Positions 35,582-43,599 of a stretch of 64,000 nt of DNA are shown piece by piece (position 1 is the stretch's first letter; the number at the start of each line of letters is the position of its first letter). The translations under genes and the position numbers were made by a program. The DNA is taken from NCBI RefSeq assembly GCF_019929225.1, contig NZ_JAHZPA010000007.1, forward strand, positions 1-64,000, written 5' to 3'. The notes below the pieces were generated by a model. It was not told the DNA's origin, did no database searches, and saw only the letters and a program-made list of their open reading frames with translations. Source of the DNA: Streptococcus sanguinis (GTDB lineage: Bacteria; Bacillota; Bacilli; Lactobacillales; Streptococcaceae).

Positions 35582-35607
35582 GCTGGGAGACCCCACAAAC
35601 TCCCAGC
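35582..35607. repeat. Hairpin between pilG and the first pilin gene (distal)
   Basis: Perfect 8-base stem GCTGGGAG (35582-35589) with CTCCCAGC (35600-35607), ten-base loop. No T-run follows on the minus strand. With the hairpin at 35635-35652 it marks the 5' border of the pilin cassette. Confidence 0.7.
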
Positions 35608-35634
35608 ATCCGAACGGTTTTCCTAACTTTTTGT

Positions 35635-35652
35635 GCAGAGCAAGTACTCTGC
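35635..35652. repeat. Hairpin between pilG and the first pilin gene (proximal)
   Basis: Stem GCAGAG (35635-35640) with CTCTGC (35647-35652), six-base loop, followed on the minus strand by ACAAAAAG. It lies 28 bases after the pilG stop. There is no clear T-run. Confidence 0.55.
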
Positions 35653-35680
35653 GAATCTTAACTTTTTCTGTAAATAATCT

Positions 35681-36907
35681 TTATTGATTTGCTTCAGCGC
35701 CCTGTTGAACAGCATTAGCAATTTCAAACATTGGCAACATAACAGAGGCAACGATTCCCCCGATGATGACGCCCATGACGATGATCATGGCTGGTTCCAA
35801 GAGTGAGAGCAATTGCTTGATAGCTGCTTCAAGCTCTTCTTCATAAAAATCCGATGTTTTATTGAGCATGGACTCCAAAGACCCAGACTCCTCACCGATC
35901 TTTACCATCGAGAGCATCATAGGCGGGAAGAGACCTGTCGAGGTCAGCATACCCGTTAGGCGTTCCCCTTTTTGCAGACCTTCATTGGCGATTCTCAGCT
36001 TGTCAATAACAACAGCGTTATTAGTCGTTGCAGCAGCTGAATCAATAGCCTCTACCAGAGGGATACCCGCACTGGTAAGAGTAGCCAAGGTGCTGGCGAA
36101 ACGAGCAGTGACAATCTTCTGCATCGGTCCTTTGACGACTGGCATCTTGAGCTTAAGCTGGTCCAGCTGGTAACGGCCTGCCTCAGTACTGCGATAACGC
36201 AGGAATAGGAAGACTAGAAGCCCAACCCCTCCAAAGAGGATATACCAGTAAGATTGGACGAAGTTACTAGCTGCCAAGACGATACGTGTTGGCAAAGGTA
36301 AGGCAACACCACTCTGTTCAAAGATTCCCGAGAAGTTGGGGATAACGACATAGAGCAAGACCAAGGTGGCAGCTACTGCCAGAAAGGCAAGGACCGCTGG
36401 ATAGATCATAGCCCCACGAATCTGGCGACTGGTCTTGAGCTCTTTGTTATAGTGCTCAGACATTCTTTCCAGTACCTCGTCTAGCTTACCAGTCTTTTCG
36501 CCGGCCTGTACCATACGGATTAAGAGGTCGGGAAAGAGACCATTTTGCTCGATTAGAGACTTGGACAGCTGATTCCCTTCTTTCAAGCCTTTACTGATAA
36601 CCTTCAGACTTGCCTTCAAGTTTTTGGCATCTGTCTGCTGCTCTAAGATATCTACTGCATTGTTGAGTGGGATACCCGAGTTTAGCATAACCGACATCTG
36701 CTTACAGAAGAGCGATATGTCCTTGAGCTTGATCTTCTTACTTTGGAAAAGGGTGATTTCCTTAGAGCCCATGACCTTTTCTTCGACACTGATTGGCTTA
36801 CCTTTGAGACGGATCCGATTGACGGCGTCAGTCCGGTTAGGCGCATCCACCTCTAGTGTGACGACCCCTTGCCGAGTGTCTAAGTATTTACATACATATA
36901 CTGTCAT
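35681..36907 (-). CDS. pilG: Type IV pilus platform protein PilG (GspF/PilC family)
   Basis: A 408-residue inner-membrane platform protein with the duplicated GspF layout. Two helical cytoplasmic domains (about 65-165 and 265-365), each with G-x-x-L and M-V-Q/K-x-G-E signatures (MVQAGEKTGKLDEVL, MVKIGEESGSLESML), alternate with membrane segments at about 165-188, 218-236 and 375-398. The N-terminal 60 residues are a small extra domain. It recruits the motors and moves pilin subunits. pilT ends four bases upstream. Confidence 0.96.
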   Translation of the reverse strand: MTVYVCKYLDTRQGVVTLEVDAPNRTDAVNRIRLKGKPISVEEKVMGSKEITLFQSKKIKLKDISLFCKQMSVMLNSGIPLNNAVDILEQQTDAKNLKASLKVISKGLKEGNQLSKSLIEQNGLFPDLLIRMVQAGEKTGKLDEVLERMSEHYNKELKTSRQIRGAMIYPAVLAFLAVAATLVLLYVVIPNFSGIFEQSGVALPLPTRIVLAASNFVQSYWYILFGGVGLLVFLFLRYRSTEAGRYQLDQLKLKMPVVKGPMQKIVTARFASTLATLTSAGIPLVEAIDSAAATTNNAVVIDKLRIANEGLQKGERLTGMLTSTGLFPPMMLSMVKIGEESGSLESMLNKTSDFYEEELEAAIKQLLSLLEPAMIIVMGVIIGGIVASVMLPMFEIANAVQQGAEANQ

Positions 36908-36910
36908 GCT

Positions 36911-37975
36911 CTAGTACCCCACTATTCCTAGAGATTTTTCAACTTGAGCGCGGTCCACTGAGTAAGACAGCAGCGTTCTTTGGTCGATGACATTGCGACG
37001 GTAGAGTCCCATGAGCGAAGTATCCATGGTAATCATGCCTAGCTGAGCCCCCGTTTGGATTGGCGTCAGCAATTGGTGGGTCTTCCCTTCGCGAATGAGG
37101 TTGCGAATAGCGGGTGTTCCCAGCATGATTTCAAAGGCAGCCACACGACCCTTGCCGGTCGCTGTACGCATAAGCTGCTGCGATACAACCCCTTCCATAA
37201 CGGCTGAAAGCTGTACACGGATTTGCTCCTGCTGCTCGGCTGGAAATACGTCGATAATCCGGTCCATGGTGTTTACGGCACCGACCGTGTGGAGGGTTGA
37301 CAGGACTAAGTGACCTGTTTCCGCCGCACGCAGGGCGATTTCAATCGTTTCCTTATCCCGCATCTCACCGACTAGGATGACATCCGGGTCCTGACGAAGG
37401 GCACCGCGGAGAGCATTGCCGAAGCTCTGCGTATCCGCTCCCAGCTCACGCTGGTTGACCAAGCATTTATTATGCGTGTGCATGTACTCGATCGGATCTT
37501 CAATCGTAATGATGTGCTCGTCCCGCAAGCTATTCATGTAGTTGATCATGGTTGCCAGGGTCGTTGACTTTCCGCTTCCTGTTGGCCCGGTAACCAATAT
37601 CAGCCCCCGGCGTTTCTCAGCCAGCTTTTTGATAACTGGTGGCAATCCCAGAGATTCCATAGATGGAATATCCTTGGGAATGACCCGCAAGGCAATCCCG
37701 CAGTTGTTTTTCTGCTTAAAGATATTGACCCGCAAGCGATAACCATTATCGACCTCGTAGGCACAGTCCACTTCACCGACTTCTAAAAGATGAGCAATCT
37801 GCTTCTCATTTAAAATATGCTTGGTGAAGCGAACCGTGTCTTCGTTGGTCAAAATTGTATTGTTGAGTTGTGTTAACCTCCCGTGCAGACGCATGGTTGG
37901 CTCAGCGCCAACCGTGAAGTGGATATCTGATGCACCCGCTTCAATCGCCTGCTTAATTAACCCATCCAAATTCAT
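36911..37975 (-). CDS. pilT: Type IV pilus retraction ATPase PilT
   Basis: A 354-residue hexameric ATPase for pilus disassembly and twitching. The PAS-like N-terminal domain opens with IEAGASDIHFTVG. Walker A is GPTGSGKST (about 129-137), the Asp box is I-T-I-E-D-P-I-E-Y, Walker B is DVILVGEMRD, and the His box is G-H-L-V-L-S-T-L-H-T. The C-terminal AIRNLIREGKTHQL, required for retraction in this family, is present. It follows pilF by one base, so extension and retraction motors are co-expressed. Confidence 0.96.
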   Translation of the reverse strand: MNLDGLIKQAIEAGASDIHFTVGAEPTMRLHGRLTQLNNTILTNEDTVRFTKHILNEKQIAHLLEVGEVDCAYEVDNGYRLRVNIFKQKNNCGIALRVIPKDIPSMESLGLPPVIKKLAEKRRGLILVTGPTGSGKSTTLATMINYMNSLRDEHIITIEDPIEYMHTHNKCLVNQRELGADTQSFGNALRGALRQDPDVILVGEMRDKETIEIALRAAETGHLVLSTLHTVGAVNTMDRIIDVFPAEQQEQIRVQLSAVMEGVVSQQLMRTATGKGRVAAFEIMLGTPAIRNLIREGKTHQLLTPIQTGAQLGMITMDTSLMGLYRRNVIDQRTLLSYSVDRAQVEKSLGIVGY

Positions 37976-37976
37976 C

Positions 37977-39659
37977 CTAAACTTCCCCTTCTAGACTGAA
38001 GGCAATCTTCATTGCTTCTTCAATCGTTGTAGTCCCCTGTTTTGCGATATCAATGGCCTCCTCCGCCAAGTCTCGCATACCATTTTTCTTAGCTTCTGCT
38101 CGAAGCTGTGCTGTTGTTCCACCATCATTAATTAGTGACTTAATCTCCCGTGTCACCGCCATGATTTCGTGGATGGCAATACGTCCATAGTATCCCGTAC
38201 CGCTGCAGTAGTTGCAGCCGCGTCCGCGATACAAGGTGTCTCCCTTGTGAATACCGATACCTGCATGTTCATTTGTTTCTACAGTATACTCAGTCTTACA
38301 CTTAGGACAGATACGCTTAATCAAGCGCTGTGCGATAATACCGACAGTCGCCGTTGAGACCAGATAAGGCTTGATGCCCATATCGACCAAACGGTTGACT
38401 GTACTAGCTGTGTCATTGGTGTGGATAGTCGAGAGAACAACGTGACCAGTGATAGCGGCCCGAACCGCGATACTAGCTGTCTCTTCGTCCCGAATTTCCC
38501 CCAAGAGAACGATGTCCGGGTCCTGACGCAAGATACTTCTCAAACCACTCGCGAAGGTCAGTCCAGCTTTGTTATTTACCTGAACTTGGTTGACCCCTTC
38601 CAATCGGTACTCAACCGGATCTTCAACGGTGATGATATTTTTTCCTACATCATTGAGCTCACGGAGTGCTGTGTAGAGAGTGGTTGTCTTTCCGCTTCCT
38701 GTAGGACCAGTCAGCAAAATAATGCCTTCTGGCGCCTTAAGAATATCTTCAAAGAGCTTCTGGTTGGTTGGCGAGAATCCCAGCTCCTCTTTACTGAGGA
38801 GAGTTGCATTCCGGCTCAAAATCCGAATAACGATTTTTTCACCGAATACAGTAGGCAAGACTGAAACCCGCATGTCGACTTCTTTGCCGTCGATGGTTGT
38901 CTCAATCCGTCCATCCTGAGGAATCCGCCGCTCAGCGATGTCCAGACCACTCATGATCTTAATCCGTGTCGCAATGGCTGAGTGAGCATTGGCTTTCAAC
39001 TGCATGTTTTCCACCAAAGTCCCGTCAACCCGGAAACGAACACGAACAACTTTTTCAAAGGGCTCAATATGGATATCGCTGGTCCGCGTCTTGATTGCCT
39101 GACTGATAATCGAGTCAATCAAACGTACAACCGGAGCGTTTTTGATTTCGAGATCTTCTTCGACGATCTCTTCATCCACATTAAAACCTTCGATTTCGGT
39201 CGCTGCCTGTTGGGCTTCTTCTCCTTTAGAATAGTATTGATCAATATACTTCTCAATATCATCCCGAAAAGTTACATAAGGTTCTACCGCCATCTTAGAA
39301 ACGATTTTAACGTCGTCTAGGGCGATATAGTTGCTTGGGTCTGCCATCGCAACTACTAACTTGGGTTCTTCTCCCTCTTCCCCATCTGTGAAAGAGATCG
39401 GAATCAATCCATGACGTTTAGCAACTTTTTCTGAAACCTTCTCGACAGCTTCCTTTTCTATCACAAACTGTGATAGATTGACATGAGGTACACGGTAATA
39501 GTAACTCATGACTTTCAGCATATCTTCTTCTGTCACATAGCCCTTGCTGATTAGATATCTCTCTAACTGCATGTTTGATTGTGGCATATCTTGAAGAATT
39601 TCTTCTTTTTGAGCTGCCGTTATCAGATTGAATTGAACCAATATAGCGATTAGTGCCAT
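37977..39659 (-). CDS. pilF: Type IV pilus extension ATPase PilF (GspE family)
   Basis: A 560-residue hexameric motor for pilin polymerisation. It has an N-terminal GspE-N domain (about 1-150), then the ATPase core with Walker A GPTGSGKTT (about 320-328), Asp box ITVEDPVEYR, Walker B DIVLLGEIRDEET and a His box. The zinc-binding tetracysteine C-P-K-C ... C-N-Y-C lies at about 455-490. It is the first gene of the pil operon, with ATG 39659 behind GACAGGAGAAACA. The 5' leader is more than 500 bases long. Confidence 0.96.
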   Translation of the reverse strand: MALIAILVQFNLITAAQKEEILQDMPQSNMQLERYLISKGYVTEEDMLKVMSYYYRVPHVNLSQFVIEKEAVEKVSEKVAKRHGLIPISFTDGEEGEEPKLVVAMADPSNYIALDDVKIVSKMAVEPYVTFRDDIEKYIDQYYSKGEEAQQAATEIEGFNVDEEIVEEDLEIKNAPVVRLIDSIISQAIKTRTSDIHIEPFEKVVRVRFRVDGTLVENMQLKANAHSAIATRIKIMSGLDIAERRIPQDGRIETTIDGKEVDMRVSVLPTVFGEKIVIRILSRNATLLSKEELGFSPTNQKLFEDILKAPEGIILLTGPTGSGKTTTLYTALRELNDVGKNIITVEDPVEYRLEGVNQVQVNNKAGLTFASGLRSILRQDPDIVLLGEIRDEETASIAVRAAITGHVVLSTIHTNDTASTVNRLVDMGIKPYLVSTATVGIIAQRLIKRICPKCKTEYTVETNEHAGIGIHKGDTLYRGRGCNYCSGTGYYGRIAIHEIMAVTREIKSLINDGGTTAQLRAEAKKNGMRDLAEEAIDIAKQGTTTIEEAMKIAFSLEGEV

Positions 39660-39762
39660 TTGTTTCTCCTGTCTGTGATTTTTTTGTAAAAATCCTTCAA
39701 TTCTTTCTATGCGTTAATAGATAACAGCTTTCTTAAAAAAATCTCCCTCGCTTAAAGCTTCC

Positions 39763-39779
39763 TTTAAGGTTTCTTTAAG
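39763..39779 (+). promoter_or_regulatory. CiaR-type direct repeat in the pil leader
   Basis: A perfect TTTAAG-N5-TTTAAG (39763-39768, 39774-39779), the known binding site of streptococcal CiaR, with a third TTTAAG at 39783-39788. It points away from pilF, and only a poor -10 (TAGGCT) follows at the ten-base distance seen in CiaR-activated promoters. It lies about 105 bases before the pilF start. Confidence 0.5.
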
Positions 39780-40034
39780 CTTTTTAAGTTAGGCTAGTAC
39801 ATGGAAAATTTACCAATAGAACCAAACTTAATGTTTTAAGTTAGATGCTTTGAGCAGTATCTCTATTTGATAAACCTAGTAAACAGTCCTTAAACCAATC
39901 CTAGGATTGACAAGGGCGTTTTAGATTTGTCAAAAGGGGCGCAAAAAAGCAGATGCCAAAAACATTTGTTCTTGCGTTCTTAAATACTATACAAAGCAAG
40001 TTCTCTTGCGAAATTTCTCATGCTTTTAGATGCA

Positions 40035-40068
40035 GGTTAAACCGTGTGTGTGTGAAGTTGGTTTAACC
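40035..40068. repeat. Inverted repeat in the pil leader
   Basis: GGTTAAACC (40035-40043) pairs perfectly with GGTTTAACC (40060-40068) around a GT-rich 16-base loop. It lies about 20 bases from the terminator-like hairpin and can form in either strand's RNA. Confidence 0.7.
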
Positions 40069-40088
40069 CGAATCATCAAGCAGCCAGT

Positions 40089-40128
40089 GCCATAAGATAA
40101 GAATTCTTGTCTTATGGCTTTTCTTTTT
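40089..40128 (+). terminator. Plus-strand terminator inside the pil leader
   Basis: A 30-base self-complementary hairpin (40089-40118; G-U pair allowed) followed on the plus strand by TTTTCTTTTT. On the minus strand, the sense of pil, no T-run follows. It implies a plus-strand transcript that ends here, antisense to the pil leader, or a leftover element. Confidence 0.6.
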
Positions 40129-40202
40129 ACCGATATGCATATTTTGGTAGGAAATGCTAGGAACAAAAGCTTTATTTGCTTTAAAAAACATTTACCTATC
40201 AC

Positions 40203-40231
40203 AGTATATGATATAATTGACAACTTGTCAA
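40203..40231 (-). promoter_or_regulatory. Proximal pil promoter with overlapping palindrome
   Basis: On the minus strand TTGACA (40231-40226), 17-base spacer, TATACT (40208-40203), a consensus sigma-A promoter about 540 bases before pilF. A perfect 17-base palindrome (40216-40232, two 8-base arms ATTGACAA/TTGTCAAT) covers the -35, so a repressor could block it. Confidence 0.75.
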
Positions 40232-40343
40232 TAGGTTTGCCTCGAAAAAAATGACTGCATTTAAAAAAATGTTTAATTTTGACAAAACCTTGTTATATCA
40301 AGCTTTTTGACACTTTTTTAAAGCGTTTTTTTACTTCGAGGAT

Positions 40344-40505
40344 AAAAAAAAGCAAATTTTTTTAAGGAAATTTCCCCTTTACTGCTTCTTTTTCAACCTT
40401 CAGATGGACAGTGTGACAGCATCTGTCCTCTTCTAATCGGTAGTCGATATGCTTAGGAAAGGCGCTTCAGGACAAGGCTTAGCAAGCTTTGCCTGTTTCT
40501 TCCTA
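40344..40505 (-). ncRNA. Candidate small RNA upstream of the pil operon
   Basis: A minus-strand unit of about 160 bases. The upstream promoter at 40540-40512 predicts a start near 40505. The sequence can fold into several hairpins (GGACAG with CTGTCC, AGGC with GCCT). It ends at a stem AAGCA/TGCTT enclosing AAGG/CCTT, followed by eight T (40351-40344). There is no convincing open frame. Read-through would add a longer leader to pilF. Prediction only. Confidence 0.35.
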
Positions 40506-40511
40506 CCCAAT

Positions 40512-40540
40512 AGTATATGCTAAAGAAAAAGCATTGTCAA
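40512..40540 (-). promoter_or_regulatory. Distal promoter upstream of pil
   Basis: On the minus strand TTGACA (40540-40535), 17-base spacer, TATACT (40517-40512): the same boxes and spacing as the proximal pil promoter. The -35 lies in the palindrome GCATTGTCAATGC (40531-40543). It could drive the candidate small RNA or the pil operon. Confidence 0.7.
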
Positions 40541-40726
40541 TGCATTTGCATTTTATTAGATGTAAAACCTATCTAAAAATGCACAATGTACTCAGCTTGT
40601 CTATTTTTTATAGAAAAACCACAAAATCAAAAAGCTAGAATTTTCAGACAAAGAAATAGAGAAATTAAATAAGAAGAAAATCATAAAAATAGAACTACTT
40701 AAAAGATGGTAATCAGACTATGAAAC

Positions 40727-40753
40727 AAAAAAACAGCCCGAAATATCGGACTG
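40727..40753 (-). terminator. Terminator of the CDF transporter gene
   Basis: Stem CAGCCCGA (40734-40741) with TCGGACTG (40746-40753), one G-U pair in minus-strand RNA, followed on that strand by TTTTTTTG. Confidence 0.85.
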
Positions 40754-40780
40754 CAGAGGTATAGTTTACAGTGGTACAAT

Positions 40781-41668
40781 TTAAGTATGAGGTTTTAAAT
40801 CGCCCTCTCCACCTAAACACCACTCTTCATGCTCTTCCAAGCTGCTATCCGTCTGGATAGTGATTTTGGTGATGCCATAGGCTTGCAGTTCTTGACGCAG
40901 AGTAGTCTGGGTCTCGGCCAGCAGATCTGGATTTTCAAGACAGATATGGATCATGGCAAATTTTTCCAAACCGTCTGTGGTCCAGACATTGAGCTGGGTA
41001 ATAGCCTGAACGTTTTCAACCGACAGAATTTCCTGATAAAGCTGGCTCAGATCAATATCGCTTGGGATGTGATCCAGAAAAATCTTGATGTTTTCCCAGA
41101 ACTTAGGCAGGGCCTTGCTGAGGATGAAGCCCGCAATAAGCAGGGAGAGCAGTGGGTCAAGAAAATACCAGTCAGTAAAGCGCAGAACGATGGAGACTAG
41201 GATAACAGCTACCCAACCCAGAATGTCCTCTAAGAAATGGAGACTGAGAATAGACTCATTGTGACTGTGTCCATGACCATGGCCGACTACCTTACTGGCT
41301 GCTAGATTGACTATAATGGCAAAGATACCCAGCACCAGCATGCCGTCATAATTAACCTTTTCAGGCGCAAAGACCTTGGGTACATTCTCGATAATCACCA
41401 AGGTCGAGCCGACTAGCAAGATGACCGAGGTCAGCAGGGCTCCCAAAAGGCTGTAGCGCTTGTAGCCCAGAGTGTATTTCTTGTCTTCTTTTTTATTAGA
41501 AATTTTTTCAAAAAGGGTGGAAAGTCCGATGGCCATCGCATCTCCCGTGTCGTGCACGGCATCGGCTAGTACAGCGCTGGAATTGAACATAAAGCCAAAG
41601 ATAAACTCAAGAATGGCAAAGGAAAAGTTTAACAGAAAAGCAATTGTCATATTTTTACTAGATTTCAC
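40781..41668 (-). CDS. CDF-family divalent cation exporter, zinc type
   Basis: A 295-residue membrane transporter of the cation diffusion facilitator family exporting Zn or a similar ion by proton exchange. It has six membrane helices. The transport site is visible as D-A-V-H-D-T-G-D in helix 2 (about 36-43) and H-F-L-E-D in helix 5. A His-rich cytoplasmic loop G-H-G-H-G-H-S-H (about 128-135) lies between helices 4 and 5, and a C-terminal metal-sensing domain of about 85 residues follows. It is divergent from a TetR gene, the same arrangement as czcD with its TetR activator SczA in streptococci. Confidence 0.9.
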   Translation of the reverse strand: MKSSKNMTIAFLLNFSFAILEFIFGFMFNSSAVLADAVHDTGDAMAIGLSTLFEKISNKKEDKKYTLGYKRYSLLGALLTSVILLVGSTLVIIENVPKVFAPEKVNYDGMLVLGIFAIIVNLAASKVVGHGHGHSHNESILSLHFLEDILGWVAVILVSIVLRFTDWYFLDPLLSLLIAGFILSKALPKFWENIKIFLDHIPSDIDLSQLYQEILSVENVQAITQLNVWTTDGLEKFAMIHICLENPDLLAETQTTLRQELQAYGITKITIQTDSSLEEHEEWCLGGEGDLKPHT

Positions 41669-41835
41669 GGTAGCCTCCTTTCAGTTTGGCTAAATTTATA
41701 GTATAATGTAATCAAAACGGAATACCTTGTTCAGTTTTTCATCTTTATTATCCCTTATTCTCAGAAAGGAAACAAGAAGCAATTGAGGGGCTTTGTCTGT
41801 TATTGAACAATCCTGCTCTTTTGTTCCGAAACGCT

Positions 41836-42357
41836 ATGGACAGACGAGTCAAGAAATCACGCGCAGCTATTTACCAAGCTTTTATCAGCCTGCTGCATCA
41901 AAAAAGCTATGAAAGCATCACCGTGCAGGAAATCATCGACCTGGCAGACGTTGGCCGGTCGACTTTTTATGCCCATTTCGATACCAAGGAAGCCTTGCTA
42001 GAGGAGGTTTGCCAAGATCTCTTTCAGCATACCTTTCTTGAACGCGACGACGGCAAGGATCTCTTTGAAGCAACCGCCCATATTTTCAAGCATTTCCAAA
42101 AGAATCAGGACAAGATTGCAACCTTGCTGCTTTCGAAAAATATCTATTTCACCAATCGCTTAAAGATTGAGCTGGAAAACTATCTCTTTCCGATGATTCA
42201 GGAGCAGCTCCTGCGAAAAAAATCTCAGCTGCCAGAGCCTTTTCTGAGAAATTATGTGACTTCTACCTTTGTGGAGACGGTCAGCTGGTGGCTCCAGCAG
42301 AAGAAAACATTGCCAGAAACAGTTATCAGCCAGTATTTTCTGGATTTGATGGACTGA
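41836..42357 (+). CDS. TetR-family regulator divergent from the CDF exporter
   Basis: A predicted 173-residue regulator whose N-terminal helix-turn-helix (RRVKKSRAAIYQAFISLLHQ, then ITVQEIIDLADVGRSTFYAHF) is typical of TetR proteins, followed by a helical ligand domain. It probably controls the exporter or the MFS gene downstream. The frame opens at TTG 41803, where TTGAACAA mirrors TTGTTCA at 41727-41733, possible operator halves. ATG 41836 lacks a clear ribosome site, so the start is uncertain. The SczA-like role is inferred from position. Confidence 0.85.
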   Translation: MDRRVKKSRAAIYQAFISLLHQKSYESITVQEIIDLADVGRSTFYAHFDTKEALLEEVCQDLFQHTFLERDDGKDLFEATAHIFKHFQKNQDKIATLLLSKNIYFTNRLKIELENYLFPMIQEQLLRKKSQLPEPFLRNYVTSTFVETVSWWLQQKKTLPETVISQYFLDLMD

Positions 42358-42395
42358 TTTTATTTTGATACTTATATAGGAGGAAACTTAACTTT

Positions 42396-43562
42396 ATGAA
42401 AAAGAAACATTCGAAATTTTTGCTCCCAGGTATTTTGATGGTGGGGGTTGCCCTACGGGCGCCTTTTGCAGTGCTGCCCGTTGTTCTGGGCGATATTGCT
42501 AAGGGGCTGCAAGTTCCCGTCAACTCTCTGGGACTGCTGACTAGCCTGCCCTTGATCATGTTTGCCCTCTGCTCAGCCTTTTCCCCACGCCTGGCTCAAA
42601 AGGTCGGCCTAGAAAAGCTCTTTACCATAGCCATGATTGTGCTGACTCTGGGCTCTTTTATTCGTATCTTTAACCTGCCTCTACTCTATGCAGGTACAAT
42701 CATGCTAGGGGCTGCTATCGCCGTCTTAAATGTGCTCCTGCCTAATGTCATTCAGGCCAATCAGCCAGAGAAAATTGGATTTCTAACCACACTCTATATC
42801 ACTTCTATGGGACTGGCCATCTCAATCATGTCTCCCTTGGCTGCACCTATTGTCCGCTTAGCCGGCTGGAAAGGACTGATTCTCGTCCTGACCCTCATCT
42901 GCTTACTGGCCTGCTTAATCTGGCTGCCGAACAGTCGGCATAATCACAAACTGACTAGCAAAAGCCGCGAGCAGCAAATGGGGAGTCTGCTAAAAAATCC
43001 TAGAGTATGGGCTCTGATTGTTTTCGGCGGCCTGCAGTCCTTACTCTTTTATACGGCTATCACTTGGCTGCCGACTCTTGGTCAGTTGGCAGGACTTTCC
43101 AATGATGCTACTGGTTTCTTGGCCTCTGTCTTTTCCTTTATCAGCCTTCCTTTGGCCATGACGATACCTAGTCTGACAACGCGTCTATCAGCTAAAAAAC
43201 GCTTGGGGATGATCGCTCTATTTTCTGCAACCGGTATGGTTGGTCTGGGTATGCTGCTGGTAAAGACAGATTCCTTTGTCTACTGGCTCATCCTCAATCT
43301 GCTAATCGGTATGTCCGTCAGCGCCCTCTTCCCCTACCTCATGGTCACTTTCTCGCTCAAAACCAGTACTCCTGAACAAACCGCTCAGCTATCTGGCTTG
43401 GCCCAGACTGGTGGTTATATTCTGGCCGCCTTTGGACCAAGCCTCTTTGGATACAGCTTTGATTTATTCCATTCCTGGACTCCAGCCATCCTCATTCTCA
43501 TTGGCTTGGCTGCCATTGTGACGCTAACTCTCTTTTACATTGAGAAGTTTGACAAGATATAA
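42396..43562 (+). CDS. MFS transporter, CynX/NimT type
   Basis: A 388-residue permease with 12 predicted membrane helices and the CynX-type opening P-G-I-L-M-V-G-V-A-L-R-A-P-F. It has the loop motifs A-Q-K-V-G-L-E-K-L-F between helices 2 and 3, and T-T-R-L-S-A-K-K-R in the second half. Relatives export or import small organic anions or nitroimidazole-like compounds. The substrate here is unknown. AGGAGGAAAC precedes ATG 42396. It follows the TetR gene by 38 bases, so they are likely one operon. Confidence 0.88.
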   Translation: MKKKHSKFLLPGILMVGVALRAPFAVLPVVLGDIAKGLQVPVNSLGLLTSLPLIMFALCSAFSPRLAQKVGLEKLFTIAMIVLTLGSFIRIFNLPLLYAGTIMLGAAIAVLNVLLPNVIQANQPEKIGFLTTLYITSMGLAISIMSPLAAPIVRLAGWKGLILVLTLICLLACLIWLPNSRHNHKLTSKSREQQMGSLLKNPRVWALIVFGGLQSLLFYTAITWLPTLGQLAGLSNDATGFLASVFSFISLPLAMTIPSLTTRLSAKKRLGMIALFSATGMVGLGMLLVKTDSFVYWLILNLLIGMSVSALFPYLMVTFSLKTSTPEQTAQLSGLAQTGGYILAAFGPSLFGYSFDLFHSWTPAILILIGLAAIVTLTLFYIEKFDKI

Positions 43563-43570
43563 TAAAGACG

Positions 43571-43599
43571 AAAAACGCTTAGAAATCCTAAGCGTTTTT
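43571..43599. terminator. Bidirectional terminator overlapping a stop codon
   Basis: Perfect 12-base stem AAAAACGCTTAG (43571-43582) with CTAAGCGTTTTT (43588-43599), loop AAATC. The stop codon of the minus-strand S41 peptidase gene lies inside the right arm. Confidence 0.9.

Larger units (their letters stand above)
39660..40202 (-). promoter_or_regulatory. Long structured 5' leader of the pil operon
   Basis: About 540 non-coding bases between the proximal promoter and the pilF ATG. They contain several strong inverted repeats: 40089-40118, 40035-40068, GCAAG/CTTGC near 40000-40015, CAATCCTAGGATTG near 39897-39910, and GCTTAAAG/CTTTAAGC at 39751-39781, which is followed nine bases later by seven T on the minus strand and looks like a weak attenuator. 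I compared it by eye with common riboswitches (c-di-GMP, T-box, TPP) and saw no match. A control role is inferred. Confidence 0.45.

Noticed and set aside
32081..39659. Competence pseudopilus (comG-type) locus
   Set aside because: The locus has a retraction ATPase, PilM-N-O and modular vWA and LamG pilins, which comG operons lack.
39763..39900. A typical CiaR-controlled csRNA gene on the plus strand
   Set aside because: The repeat is present, but the -10 is poor. No TCCTCC-type anti-ribosome-site loop or terminator follows at the usual distance.
39660..40202. c-di-GMP riboswitch in front of the pil operon, as known for some clostridial pili
   Set aside because: The conserved class I core and tetraloop-receptor pattern could not be found on the minus strand, and most streptococci lack c-di-GMP signalling.
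40026..40223. A 65-codon minus-strand open frame in the pil leader
   Set aside because: It starts between the promoter elements, runs through strong hairpins, has no ribosome site and shows no protein-like composition.
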